DNA from: Vibrio hannami
GTDB taxonomy: Bacteria > Pseudomonadota > Gammaproteobacteria > Enterobacterales > Vibrionaceae
NCBI RefSeq assembly: GCF_029589055.1
Contig: NZ_JARQZP010000003.1
Location: 868,001-932,000, forward strand
Direction of reading: 5' to 3'
DNA length: 64,000 nucleotides
The notes beneath the pieces were generated by a model. The model was not told the DNA's origin, did not search any database, and worked only from the letters and a program-made list of their open reading frames with translations. Position numbers and translations under genes: made by a program. Positions 1 to 8,042 of the stretch are shown one piece after another; positions within the stretch are counted from its first letter, which is position 1, and each line of letters opens with the position of its first letter.

Positions 1-636
1 GTAAAAATCATCGTAATGCCCGACCCTGGCACGAATAGCAATAGTGTATAGAGATTGTCCTTTAGAAAACGTAGAAATGTTCGGGCTCTGCTCGGGAGTA
101 AATGTTTTCACCAGAATAAATTCTGGCATATCTCCGCTCTTATCCAGCATATAGGTCGTATCTTTAACAGTAATAATATTTTGAGTGTCAAACTGACTAA
201 AAATATTATTTATATGAGTCTGAACGACTTTCGTCGGTTGATACATAACAAAAGGATCATATGTATTGAAATAAACCAGCTCTGTTGCGTTACTATCCAG
301 AAGAGTAAAACTAACGATATCTCCATGATTAACATCTAACTGGCTGATGTGTTCCACTATTTGCTTTTCAAGATAATAGAGATCTAAATCATCGTTACTA
401 TTACTTAATGCTTGCTGAACCCAGTGGTTTTCCACACTCATATATGCAACATGTTCTAACTCTCTGATCGCATCGGTTAAATCAGAAGATATATGTCGGA
501 TCTCATTTTGAAGCTTGTCGGATAGAGAAGAGTTAATTTGATATTTCTGGCTGTTGTAGGAAACCACCCCAGCGATGGAGAAAATAACCACCATCACCGG
601 CAATAGAATATAGTTTATTTTTTGAGATAGTTTCAT
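1..636 (-). CDS. Membrane sensor protein, MbaA-like, partial (C-terminus beyond window)
   Basis: An open frame starts at the ATG at 636 and runs off the left edge, giving 212 codons. It begins MKLSQKINYILLPVMVVIFS, a single N-terminal membrane anchor, followed by a soluble stretch that is probably periplasmic. The output domain lies outside the window. It starts 10 bp after the stop of a PotD-like binding protein, so the two are probably one operon. In Vibrio cholerae the periplasmic NspS is encoded next to MbaA, a membrane GGDEF-EAL protein that it controls in response to norspermidine and spermidine. The layout and N-terminal topology fit that pair. A histidine kinase or chemoreceptor is possible, since no catalytic domain is visible. 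Confidence 0.6.
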   Translation of the reverse strand, partial: MKLSQKINYILLPVMVVIFSIAGVVSYNSQKYQINSSLSDKLQNEIRHISSDLTDAIRELEHVAYMSVENHWVQQALSNSNDDLDLYYLEKQIVEHISQLDVNHGDIVSFTLLDSNATELVYFNTYDPFVMYQPTKVVQTHINNIFSQFDTQNIITVKDTTYMLDKSGDMPEFILVKTFTPEQSPNISTFSKGQSLYTIAIRARVGHYDDFY

Positions 637-646
637 CTGAACAACT

Positions 647-1690
647 TTACTTGCGGTTCTGAATAACAGAAAGAATCTGGCTTCTCAAATTTTCAGCACC
701 CCTGCCTAGAGACTTGTACTCATACGAATTAGCATCCGTTAAATTAACCGGAAATAGCTCTTCATCCTGCAAATACTCATCACTAGCAGAACCAAGCGCA
801 GTAATGTTAGAACTTGCGAACCAAATTTCTTCTGCATTTCTCACAGCGTTGTCAGTTTCGTTGATATGATTCAGAAACTCCTTAGCCGCGTTGCTTATTG
901 GTTTGTTTATATGAGTGGTCAGGCACTCATGCCATAACAGTGTGCCCTCATCAGGAATGGTATAAGCCCAATCATCCTGCTCGGTCACTTCACCAATGAG
1001 TTCAGTTTCACCTGAATACATCACAGCTACTTCCATCTCTGACTTATCTTTTTTATCCAGCGCATAACCTATACTTGTGCGCAGAACAAGAAGCTTATCC
1101 TTTACCTCTAAAAGCAATTGATAAGCCTGCTTTAGTTCACTTTCGTTCTCTGACATCGGGTGGTAACCAAGAGCCATTAAAGCAATAGCGATAGTATCGA
1201 AATCATCTCCTGGCAGCACGACGGTTTGTGGGTTTTCTAACGCATAGACAAATACATCCATCCATGTACTGATAGGGCTAGCTACAACTGAAGTACGGTA
1301 TCCAATACCCATTGTGCCATGAGCGTACGGAACACCAAACTTAGTACATGCTTTGTTAGCATTTTTGGTAAAAGTCTGGCTACCTTTGGTAATAACATGA
1401 GACATATCAGCCAATGAACCGGCTTCTCCTAATTCACCAAGTGTGAGGCCATCCATGATAATCAGGTCATACGCTGCAGCTTTACCAGAGTAGACGACTG
1501 CATCACGCAACATTTCACTTTCGAAGAAAATCAAAGAAACCGTGTGCCCGTATTTTGACTCGAAATCTTCAATGACGGATTCAGAAAAGTAATCTTCCCA
1601 GGTGAATATCTTCAGCTCATCTGCTTTTGCCTGTAAGGCCAAGAAAAAAAATAAGTTAATCAATGCGCATAACTTAACTATCAAACGCAT
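647..1690 (-). CDS. Periplasmic polyamine-binding protein, PotD/NspS-like
   Basis: A protein of about 347 residues of the PotD/PotF extracellular solute-binding family. The ATG at 1690 is preferred over the in-frame upstream codon at 1732: a GGGGG-rich ribosome binding site sits just before it and a signal peptide follows directly (hydrophobic core CALINLFFFLALQAKA). The mature part opens ELKIFTWEDYFSESVIEDFE, the typical opening of polyamine binders. No ABC permease or ATPase genes are adjacent. The next gene, 10 bp downstream, is a membrane sensor. This points to a signalling role like NspS (polyamine sensing upstream of c-di-GMP control) rather than transport, but ligand and partner are inferred. 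Confidence 0.7.
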   Translation of the reverse strand: MRLIVKLCALINLFFFLALQAKADELKIFTWEDYFSESVIEDFESKYGHTVSLIFFESEMLRDAVVYSGKAAAYDLIIMDGLTLGELGEAGSLADMSHVITKGSQTFTKNANKACTKFGVPYAHGTMGIGYRTSVVASPISTWMDVFVYALENPQTVVLPGDDFDTIAIALMALGYHPMSENESELKQAYQLLLEVKDKLLVLRTSIGYALDKKDKSEMEVAVMYSGETELIGEVTEQDDWAYTIPDEGTLLWHECLTTHINKPISNAAKEFLNHINETDNAVRNAEEIWFASSNITALGSASDEYLQDEELFPVNLTDANSYEYKSLGRGAENLRSQILSVIQNRK

Positions 1691-1757
1691 ACAGCCCCCT
1701 AAATCGAACCTGATAGAATCATCAAAATCCAACTGATATAGTTATAATTATAGATTA

Positions 1758-1770
1758 GGTAAACGTTACC
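1758..1770. promoter_or_regulatory. GGTAA-ACG-TTACC inverted repeat upstream of the polyamine-binding gene
   Basis: A 13-bp inverted repeat with 5-bp arms around ACG, about 68 bp upstream of the ATG at 1690 in AT-rich sequence. It resembles a small dimeric repressor operator. No cognate regulator is identified in the window. Confidence 0.25.
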
Positions 1771-1905
1771 ATACATATACATTCTTTAATGCGATATATA
1801 TTAGAATTATATAAAACTATAAACAACTCATACCAGGAGGATTTTTGCTATTAAATGCTACTCAGGCTATTTATATGCAACGTGATACATTGAAACTGTT
1901 TGGGT

Positions 1906-2997
1906 TCAAGCTTCTACACTAAACTGAGGAACACCTTTCGCTTTAGCTTGCTCGCGCTTCGCCTGATATGGGGAGCTATCTTCTTCAAACAACTCTTTAA
2001 GATAGGTGTATGTCGTTATGGGTACGATTTGTTCAATCTCTTCCCAGCGACTTTGAAATAGTAAATTTCTCACCAAGGATGCTGAAATAGGTAGGTCACC
2101 TTCTTCGCAACGAGGAATTTCTATTAACTCGATTGGATCTGATTCCAATGTAGGCGTTGCAAGCCACTGGTTCATCTGCTGATTGTAAAAACGAGTGACC
2201 TTACAGATGGGTTCAGTGCCAACATAGCGATGTGTGATCCCAAGAGCCGGAGCCAGATACTCCCTAAATAGCTGCAGATCGATTGCAGTGTGAGCAAAGT
2301 TAATTACCCCTTCATCTTTAAGGAAGTAGCTTGGGAATGTGGCTCTAGAAATCATATAATCGGAGCCAGGGTGTACAATCACATTGCCAAACTCTTCAAC
2401 CCCGGCACGAATCATATTGACTCTATCAGTATAAGTAAAAAATGAACTGTCTTCTTTCACTACAAAAAGGTGTAGCCAGTCACATTCGTTTGATGCTTTA
2501 TCAACAAGATAGCGATGGCCTTTAGTAAAAGGGTTAGCATTCATAACAATGCTACCAATTCTTTCACCCTGCTGGCGTTTCTGCGCAAGTTTATTGCAAT
2601 ACTTCTGCAACCGATTTTTGCTATTTTCCATTAAAATTACGCGATCTTTTACCGAGGTCAAAAGGTAAAATCCCGCTGCATGAAACATTTGATAGTTTTC
2701 AGGCTTGGTATAGATAAATAGGTTATAACGTCCCATATCGTACGCAAGAGTCACGATTTCGGTTAATAGCTTAGTGGATAAGCCCTGCCCTTGCTGGCTC
2801 TCATCGACAGCAACAGATTTGATTGTATTCCCTGCCAATCCAGCACAAGCAACCACCTCATAGCCAAGATAGGCGACGATAAACATTTCGACATCAACAT
2901 CAACACCCAAATCCATCATGGTCAGGAATGAACGTACCTTTTCCATCTTCCGGCTGTTACCGTTAACTACCTTTTCGAAATTGTATGTCCCAAGCAC
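1906..2997 (-). CDS. citC: [Citrate (pro-3S)-lyase] ligase
   Basis: A 363-residue protein that acetylates the prosthetic-group thiol of the citrate lyase acyl carrier protein using ATP and acetate. Residues about 1-120 form a GNAT-like domain. From about 150 a nucleotidyltransferase-type domain begins with NANPFTKGHRYLVDKA, the family's nucleotide-binding motif. The start is GTG at 2997 with an AGGA about 8 nt upstream. The lyase genes citD, citE and citF and the cofactor genes citX and citG, normally clustered with citC, are absent here. The neighbours are a tricarboxylate transporter operon upstream and the polyamine sensor downstream. A terminator at 3163-3191 separates it from tctA, so it probably has its own promoter. 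Its substrate protein must be encoded elsewhere or be lost. Confidence 0.88.
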   Translation of the reverse strand: MLGTYNFEKVVNGNSRKMEKVRSFLTMMDLGVDVDVEMFIVAYLGYEVVACAGLAGNTIKSVAVDESQQGQGLSTKLLTEIVTLAYDMGRYNLFIYTKPENYQMFHAAGFYLLTSVKDRVILMENSKNRLQKYCNKLAQKRQQGERIGSIVMNANPFTKGHRYLVDKASNECDWLHLFVVKEDSSFFTYTDRVNMIRAGVEEFGNVIVHPGSDYMISRATFPSYFLKDEGVINFAHTAIDLQLFREYLAPALGITHRYVGTEPICKVTRFYNQQMNQWLATPTLESDPIELIEIPRCEEGDLPISASLVRNLLFQSRWEEIEQIVPITTYTYLKELFEEDSSPYQAKREQAKAKGVPQFSVEA

Positions 2998-3162
2998 CTG
3001 ACTATCCTACGATTGACCCACAACAGAATTATCCTACTGGAGCGACCGAAAATTCATGACTTATGTCATGTCATTAAGAAGGTTTATATTTTTTCAATGG
3101 CGTTTATGAACTTATTCTTTGTGAAAGGTTCTCTTCACAAAAATAAGGTGATAAAAGCCATA

Positions 3163-3191
3163 AAAGTCAGCCTACTAACTAGGCTGACTTT
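3163..3191 (-). terminator. Rho-independent terminator after tctA
   Basis: A perfect 12-bp stem (3163-3174 with 3180-3191) with a 5-nt loop. On the minus strand it is followed by TTTATGG, just past the tctA stop at 3203. It should end the tctCBA transcript before citC. Confidence 0.75.
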
Positions 3192-3202
3192 CAATTAGAC
3201 AG

Positions 3203-4708
3203 TTAAGCAGCTTGTGCTTCAACTTTGTTCTTTCGCATCATACCAATTACTGGAAGAGCGATAGAAAGAACCGTAATAGCGATAAGAACCTGAGCAACTG
3301 TAGAGTGCATGAATACCGATAGATCCTGGTTCGAGATACGGTATGCCTGACGGAACGACTGTTCCATGGTACCACCTACAATCACTGCAAGAATCATAGG
3401 TGCTGTCGGGATGTTCGCACGTTTCATTACAACACCAGCAACACCAAGGATAACAAGGATGTAGAAGTCTACTACTGAGTTACTGATTGCGTAACAACCG
3501 ATAAACGCAAGGCCAAGCACGATTGGGTAAAGGATCTTAGGTGGAATTGCCAGAACTCGTACCAACACGCCCGCTAGAGGGATGTTTACGATAGCTAGAA
3601 TGAAGTTCGCTACGAACATACTTGCAATCAAACCCCACGCCGTTTCAGGGTACTGAGCAAACAGCATCGGACCTGGCTGAATACCTAACATCAGTAGTGC
3701 ACCCATCATTACCGCTGTTGTACCAGAACCTGGTACGCCCAGAGATAACATTGGGATCATCGCACCAATTGATGCGGCGTTGTTCGCCGATTCTGGCGCT
3801 GCCAGACCTTCAATCGCACCTTTACCAAACTCTTCGCTGTTCTTAGACAGTTGCTTCTCATTGTTGTAACACATTAAGGAAGCCATTGTACCACCAGCAC
3901 CTGGCAGCGAACCGATAATGAAGCCAACCGGCGCACTACGTAGGATAGCCCACTTTGAACGCTCCCAGTCATCACCCTGGATCCAAATACGTTTAAACTT
4001 GGTTTGTGCTTTCTTAGTACCTTGGCTAAGAGAACGGAAGCTCTTAAATACTTCACCAAGTGCGTAAATACCGATGATAACTACAAGGAAATCAACGCCG
4101 GTTTGCAGTTCCAAATTGCCGAATGTAAAGCGCTCTACACCAGACTGCGCATCAATACCGATCGTCGCAATAGAAAGACCTACAACCATAGATAGGAATC
4201 CCTTAAGCATATTTCCTTTTGACATTGAAGCCGTCATGGAAAGTGCAGCCACCATTAGTAAGAAGTACTCAGCAGGACCAAATTTAAGAGCAAAGCTCGC
4301 CACTGGTTCCGCTAGTAGAGTCATCAGAACCGCAGCAATCGTACCACCAATAAGCGAAGCAATTGCAGACATCGCAAGTGCTGATTCAGCGCGCCCCTGC
4401 ATAGCCATTGGATACCCATCAAACGTTGCAGCTAATGCCGCGCCATCTCCAGGAGTGTTAATCAGAATCGAGCTACGAGAACCACCAAACATAGCGCCAA
4501 TGTAAACACCGGTCATTGTTATAAGCGCTGCAGTTGGACCCATCGCGAATGTCATTGGTAGTAGTACCGCAACACCAGTCGCAGGACCAAGACCCGGAAG
4601 CATACCAACGATAGTACCTAAAACACCACCAACGGTTACTAAGAGCAAGTGATAAGGTTGCAGCGCGACGCCGAAACCATTCATTAAGTTAGCAAGAATA
4701 TCAGCCAT
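3203..4708 (-). CDS. tctA: Tripartite tricarboxylate transporter, large permease subunit
   Basis: A 501-residue integral membrane protein with about 11-12 hydrophobic segments, the full usual length for TctA. The N-terminus carries the family motif GMLPGLGPATG near residue 35, and a second Gly/Pro-rich repeat (SLPGAGGTMAS) lies near 270. With TctB and the periplasmic TctC it forms a secondary transporter driven by the ion gradient, importing citrate or related carboxylates. It follows tctB by 11 bp and ends at a strong terminator. The citC gene beyond suggests citrate as substrate, but TTT systems take many carboxylates, so this is inference. Confidence 0.93.
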   Translation of the reverse strand: MADILANLMNGFGVALQPYHLLLVTVGGVLGTIVGMLPGLGPATGVAVLLPMTFAMGPTAALITMTGVYIGAMFGGSRSSILINTPGDGAALAATFDGYPMAMQGRAESALAMSAIASLIGGTIAAVLMTLLAEPVASFALKFGPAEYFLLMVAALSMTASMSKGNMLKGFLSMVVGLSIATIGIDAQSGVERFTFGNLELQTGVDFLVVIIGIYALGEVFKSFRSLSQGTKKAQTKFKRIWIQGDDWERSKWAILRSAPVGFIIGSLPGAGGTMASLMCYNNEKQLSKNSEEFGKGAIEGLAAPESANNAASIGAMIPMLSLGVPGSGTTAVMMGALLMLGIQPGPMLFAQYPETAWGLIASMFVANFILAIVNIPLAGVLVRVLAIPPKILYPIVLGLAFIGCYAISNSVVDFYILVILGVAGVVMKRANIPTAPMILAVIVGGTMEQSFRQAYRISNQDLSVFMHSTVAQVLIAITVLSIALPVIGMMRKNKVEAQAA

Positions 4709-4719
4709 GATAGGTTCCC

Positions 4720-5214
4720 TTATTCAGTAAATGGTAGTGGCGGAAGACTGATGCTCAATAGCGTAGAGAAGATAAAGAACACGCCTACAGCAAAAAATAG
4801 TGCGATAACTGAGCTTTTTAGCCAGCTTTCTTTTCCGCTAGTGATGGTCAGCATTGAGAACATAAACAAGAAGGTACTGATAACGTAGCCCAGATGTTCG
4901 AAAAGTACCGCGTAACCAATTGAAATCAGACAAGTATAAAGAATACGACGACGGTCGCCTTTCTTTACTTCGTCTTCATTAATCAGATCTTTGTACGCCA
5001 TAATTGACGCTTTGATATTACTTTTAGCAAGCAAAAGGACGCCAATTAAAATAGAGATGGCTGCAACGCCAAGTGGAAAATATATCGGGTCCATAGGGTT
5101 ACCGAATGCAGCGCGAGGCATAGTCCAGGCCATGATGCCGTAAACTAAACCGAAGCCTACACCGAACAAACCTGTGAATGCATCCCAATTCGGACGAATA
5201 GTTTTGTTTTCCAT
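4720..5214 (-). CDS. tctB: Tripartite tricarboxylate transporter, small membrane subunit
   Basis: A 164-residue protein with four predicted membrane segments, the usual size and topology of TctB. The small subunit sits with TctA in the inner membrane and is needed for transport. It lies between tctC and tctA in the standard order. A terminator-like hairpin separates it from tctC, and only 11 bp separate it from tctA. Family sequence conservation is low, so the call rests largely on length, membrane pattern and position between two clear partners. Confidence 0.88.
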   Translation of the reverse strand: MENKTIRPNWDAFTGLFGVGFGLVYGIMAWTMPRAAFGNPMDPIYFPLGVAAISILIGVLLLAKSNIKASIMAYKDLINEDEVKKGDRRRILYTCLISIGYAVLFEHLGYVISTFLFMFSMLTITSGKESWLKSSVIALFFAVGVFFIFSTLLSISLPPLPFTE

Positions 5215-5262
5215 AGGATTTATCCTTAAGCCGGAATAGAGATATAAAACATATGTAAAAAT

Positions 5263-5293
5263 AAAGGATAAGGAGTTCTCCCCCTTATCCTTT
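5263..5293 (-). terminator. Intercistronic hairpin between tctC and tctB
   Basis: An 11-bp perfect stem (5263-5273 with 5283-5293). On the minus strand it is followed by ATTTTT. It lies inside the operon just after tctC, so it is probably a partial terminator or a 3' stabiliser that keeps the binding-protein message more abundant than the permease message. Confidence 0.65.
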
Positions 5294-5305
5294 TAAGGTT
5301 AAAGA

Positions 5306-6295
5306 TTACTTAGCAAATACTTCGTTTAGAATTTGCTTGTACTGCTCGTTTGTTTGAGCAAGGAATTTAGTGAAATCTTCACTGTTCTGGTAAGCGTCGT
5401 CCCAACCGTTACGTGTACGCGCTTCAGACCACTCTTGAGTTTCAGCCATCTCTTTAAGTGTCTTGTTCCAGAAAGTTACAGCATACTCAGGCATGTCTTT
5501 AGGTCCAAACAGGCCGCGCCAGTTCTCGAAAGTTGCATCGATACCCTGCTCTTTCACAGTAGGGATTTCAGCTATTACACCCTCGCCAATACGTTTGTCA
5601 GCAGTTTGAGCCAGCGCACGTAGGTTTCCGCTTTTAACAAGAGATGTTACGTCACCAAGACCTGTTGAAATAAGATCGATGTGACCACCAAGTACTTGTG
5701 CTACCGCGCCACCATCTTGGAATGAGATATAGTCAATCTGATTCAGGTTAGGAACGCCTGCTGCTTTAGCAATCATTAGGAACTGGATGTGGTCCATAGA
5801 ACCAGCTGACGAAGTACCACCAATCTTGATGCTCTTAGGATCTTTCTTAAGTGCTTCCATCACTTCGTTAATAGAGGTGTACTTAGAGTCTTTTGAAACA
5901 ACAAAAGCAGCATAGTCAGTAATCAGGCGACCAAGAGGAGTAGTATCTTCGTAGCTGTACTTGCTAGAACCATTCAGGTGAGTAAGAAGAATTGGTGGCG
6001 AGTAAACTGAAATTAGATTGTCTTTACCTACTTGAGTTTGCATGTAAGCCAGGTTAACAGCACCACCACCGCCAGGACGGTTAGTTACAGGCATATTGGA
6101 TTTAACCAGCTTAGTGTCTTTCAGGGTTTTAGCTACTGTACGAATCGTTAGATCCCAACCACCACCTGCACCAGAAGGAGCAACCATAGATAAAGTTTTC
6201 GGTGGGTAGTCTTTCGCCATAGCATTGCTTAGAGGCATTACTGCAATAGATGCCATTGCAGCTCCAATCATCACACTTTTAAGTTTCATGTTCAT
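5306..6295 (-). CDS. tctC: Tripartite tricarboxylate transporter, periplasmic substrate-binding protein
   Basis: A 329-residue protein with a signal peptide (residues 1 to about 27, ending SNAMA) and the TctC/BugT-type solute-binding fold. Typical family features are SMVAPSGAGGGWDLTIRTVA near the mature N-terminus and the GGTSSAGSMDHI segment near 165. It binds the carboxylate in the periplasm and delivers it to TctA/TctB. It is the first gene of tctCBA. The upstream 500 bp carry an orphan terminator on the same strand, so a leader-attenuation mechanism is possible. No TctDE two-component system is adjacent. Confidence 0.92.
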   Translation of the reverse strand: MNMKLKSVMIGAAMASIAVMPLSNAMAKDYPPKTLSMVAPSGAGGGWDLTIRTVAKTLKDTKLVKSNMPVTNRPGGGGAVNLAYMQTQVGKDNLISVYSPPILLTHLNGSSKYSYEDTTPLGRLITDYAAFVVSKDSKYTSINEVMEALKKDPKSIKIGGTSSAGSMDHIQFLMIAKAAGVPNLNQIDYISFQDGGAVAQVLGGHIDLISTGLGDVTSLVKSGNLRALAQTADKRIGEGVIAEIPTVKEQGIDATFENWRGLFGPKDMPEYAVTFWNKTLKEMAETQEWSEARTRNGWDDAYQNSEDFTKFLAQTNEQYKQILNEVFAK

Positions 6296-6791
6296 TGAAA
6301 AATCCCATTTTCATTATTAGTTAATTTATCAACGCAAGAGAATTGTTATTCAGCAGCGAATTGATGGGTTAATTATTGGCTGAACAGGAAATATGTAATG
6401 TGATTTAAAACTCTAAAAGTTTGGTCTTTAATGCGGCAAATGGCGTAAATGACTTAAACAAAAACGCACTTTCAAGTCATTGTTTTTAAAGCGCTTGTAT
6501 ATTGTTTGATTGAGTTTAATTCATAAAAAACCCCACTTAATTGTGGGGTTGATCATAGGTTTAAGAGGAATTAAACAGTAAGTAGATTCAATTCTTTGTT
6601 GTAGATTGTGTTCCAGTGAATAGTTACCCTTAGATGGTTCGGGTTAAAAAACAGTATGGATTTAATGAACTTAAGTATAACTTTCTTAAAATTTAACTAT
6701 TATGTAAATATGGTAGTCCATTAGTTAAAGCTGACATATGCATAGTCCATATGCAATAATATCCACTATACACACCAAATATGTATGAACC
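6296..6791. other. Intergenic region between tctC and a diguanylate cyclase gene
   Basis: A 496-bp AT-rich divergent intergenic region. It should hold the promoters of tctC (minus) and the GGDEF gene (plus). The only clear element is the terminator at 6529-6550. No open frame of note is seen. Confidence 0.6.
6525..6550 (-). terminator. Orphan minus-strand terminator (sRNA 3' end or tct leader attenuator)
   Basis: An 8-bp GC-rich stem AACCCCAC/GTGGGGTT (6529-6536 with 6543-6550). On the minus strand it is followed by TTTTTTA. No minus-strand gene ends here, so it must close a short RNA starting between 6550 and about 6790 or sit in the tctC leader. A possible -10 box TATACT on the minus strand lies near 6675. 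Confidence 0.6.
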
Positions 6792-7775
6792 ATGTTTCCA
6801 AATACGCGCGTTGAAAAATATTATAAGCTTTGTAGCGAGTTGTTAGACTTTTCCGGGCTATCCTGGTGGATAATTGATCTCGACGATAATAGTGATGTTT
6901 TCTACTGCAACCAGACAATGTGCGATACTTTTCATCTCGACTCTAGCCTCCCTTCCCATTCAGTAAGCCAGACATGCCCTATAGCCGGCGATTACAACAA
7001 ATACATTGCGATAAGCAGTAGTGATAAAGCGAAGCAAATTTTCAATGAATATCGTGAGCTTAGAAATAACGATATCTATGAATATGATAATCGTTTCCCC
7101 TATTACGATGCCGACAAAGATAAAGTTTGCTATTTCACCAGTAGGGCAAAAGCATTAGTCAGAGATAAAAATGGCAAAGCCACATTGCTACTTGGGGTCA
7201 TTGAGCCCGAGACAATAAGTGAAGAGCTGTATAAGTTGGCCTCAATAGACAGTTTAACGGGCCTGAAAAATCGACGGACATTTGATAGTCAATTGCTTTT
7301 CTTGATGAATCTTGCAAGAAGAGAGCACCGCTATATCTCACTGATTTTCTGCGATATTGATCATTTTAAAAAATATAACGATTCTCTCGGTCATTATGCT
7401 GGTGATGAATGTTTAAAAAAAGTCGCCCAAGCCCTGTCAGACTCCTGCACCAGAGAAACCGACATTGTGTGTCGATACGGCGGTGAAGAGTTTGCCTTTA
7501 TTATTTATGGCGAAAATCCCGACACCTTCGCATTTGCGGAAAAAGTTCGTACAAACGTACGTGATCTGGCCATTCCGCATCCAGACCCGGAAATCGATAT
7601 CGTTACGATTAGTGCAGGGTATTTCTCCGTTATTCCAGACGAAACCACCACACCAAAATCTCTTATAGAAAAAGCCGATTGTGGTCTCTATGTAGCCAAA
7701 CACAATGGCAGAAATAAAACTGAAAACTGCAATTGTTCATTAGAAGAAATGAATAACTACGCTAATAACCAATAA
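6792..7775 (+). CDS. PAS-GGDEF diguanylate cyclase
   Basis: A 327-residue cytoplasmic protein with no signal peptide or membrane segment. Residues about 10-140 form a PAS-like sensor domain, and about 145-315 form a GGDEF domain that makes cyclic di-GMP from two GTP. The active-site loop is GGEEF at 230-234, fully canonical. RETD at 221-224 matches the RxxD inhibitory site, so product inhibition is expected. It lies 267 bp upstream of cqsA in the same direction, which may place c-di-GMP synthesis near quorum sensing, but that link is only positional. The ligand of the PAS domain cannot be told. Confidence 0.9.
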   Translation: MFPNTRVEKYYKLCSELLDFSGLSWWIIDLDDNSDVFYCNQTMCDTFHLDSSLPSHSVSQTCPIAGDYNKYIAISSSDKAKQIFNEYRELRNNDIYEYDNRFPYYDADKDKVCYFTSRAKALVRDKNGKATLLLGVIEPETISEELYKLASIDSLTGLKNRRTFDSQLLFLMNLARREHRYISLIFCDIDHFKKYNDSLGHYAGDECLKKVAQALSDSCTRETDIVCRYGGEEFAFIIYGENPDTFAFAEKVRTNVRDLAIPHPDPEIDIVTISAGYFSVIPDETTTPKSLIEKADCGLYVAKHNGRNKTENCNCSLEEMNNYANNQ

Positions 7776-8042
7776 TCAACTAAACCTCAATAGCATACTT
7801 CCTGTCCTATTTTCAGCTTAACTATACCTCTAATTTATTCCATAAAATCAGAGAATTAGATAGACATTTCATTCTAAACAGATCTCGGAATCATCATCAT
7901 TGTTTCTAACCATTCAAATAATATATAGAGAGTTTGCAACTACCTCCGAATATATTCAACTCCACTGATGACTGACAATAAAAAGTACGTAAATAATGAG
8001 AGGTCAGCGCTGGCGTATATCTAATTAACAAGAGAATTTAGT

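Noticed and set aside
55..339. 94-codon plus-strand ORF at the window start
   Set aside because: It lies antisense to the partial membrane sensor, whose frame is open and has sensible membrane topology.
3013..3198. 61-codon plus-strand ORF between citC and tctA
   Set aside because: It contains the tctA terminator and has no recognisable start signal.
4074..4505. 143-codon plus-strand ORF inside tctA
   Set aside because: It is antisense to a clearly conserved transporter gene, with no ribosome binding site or family resemblance.
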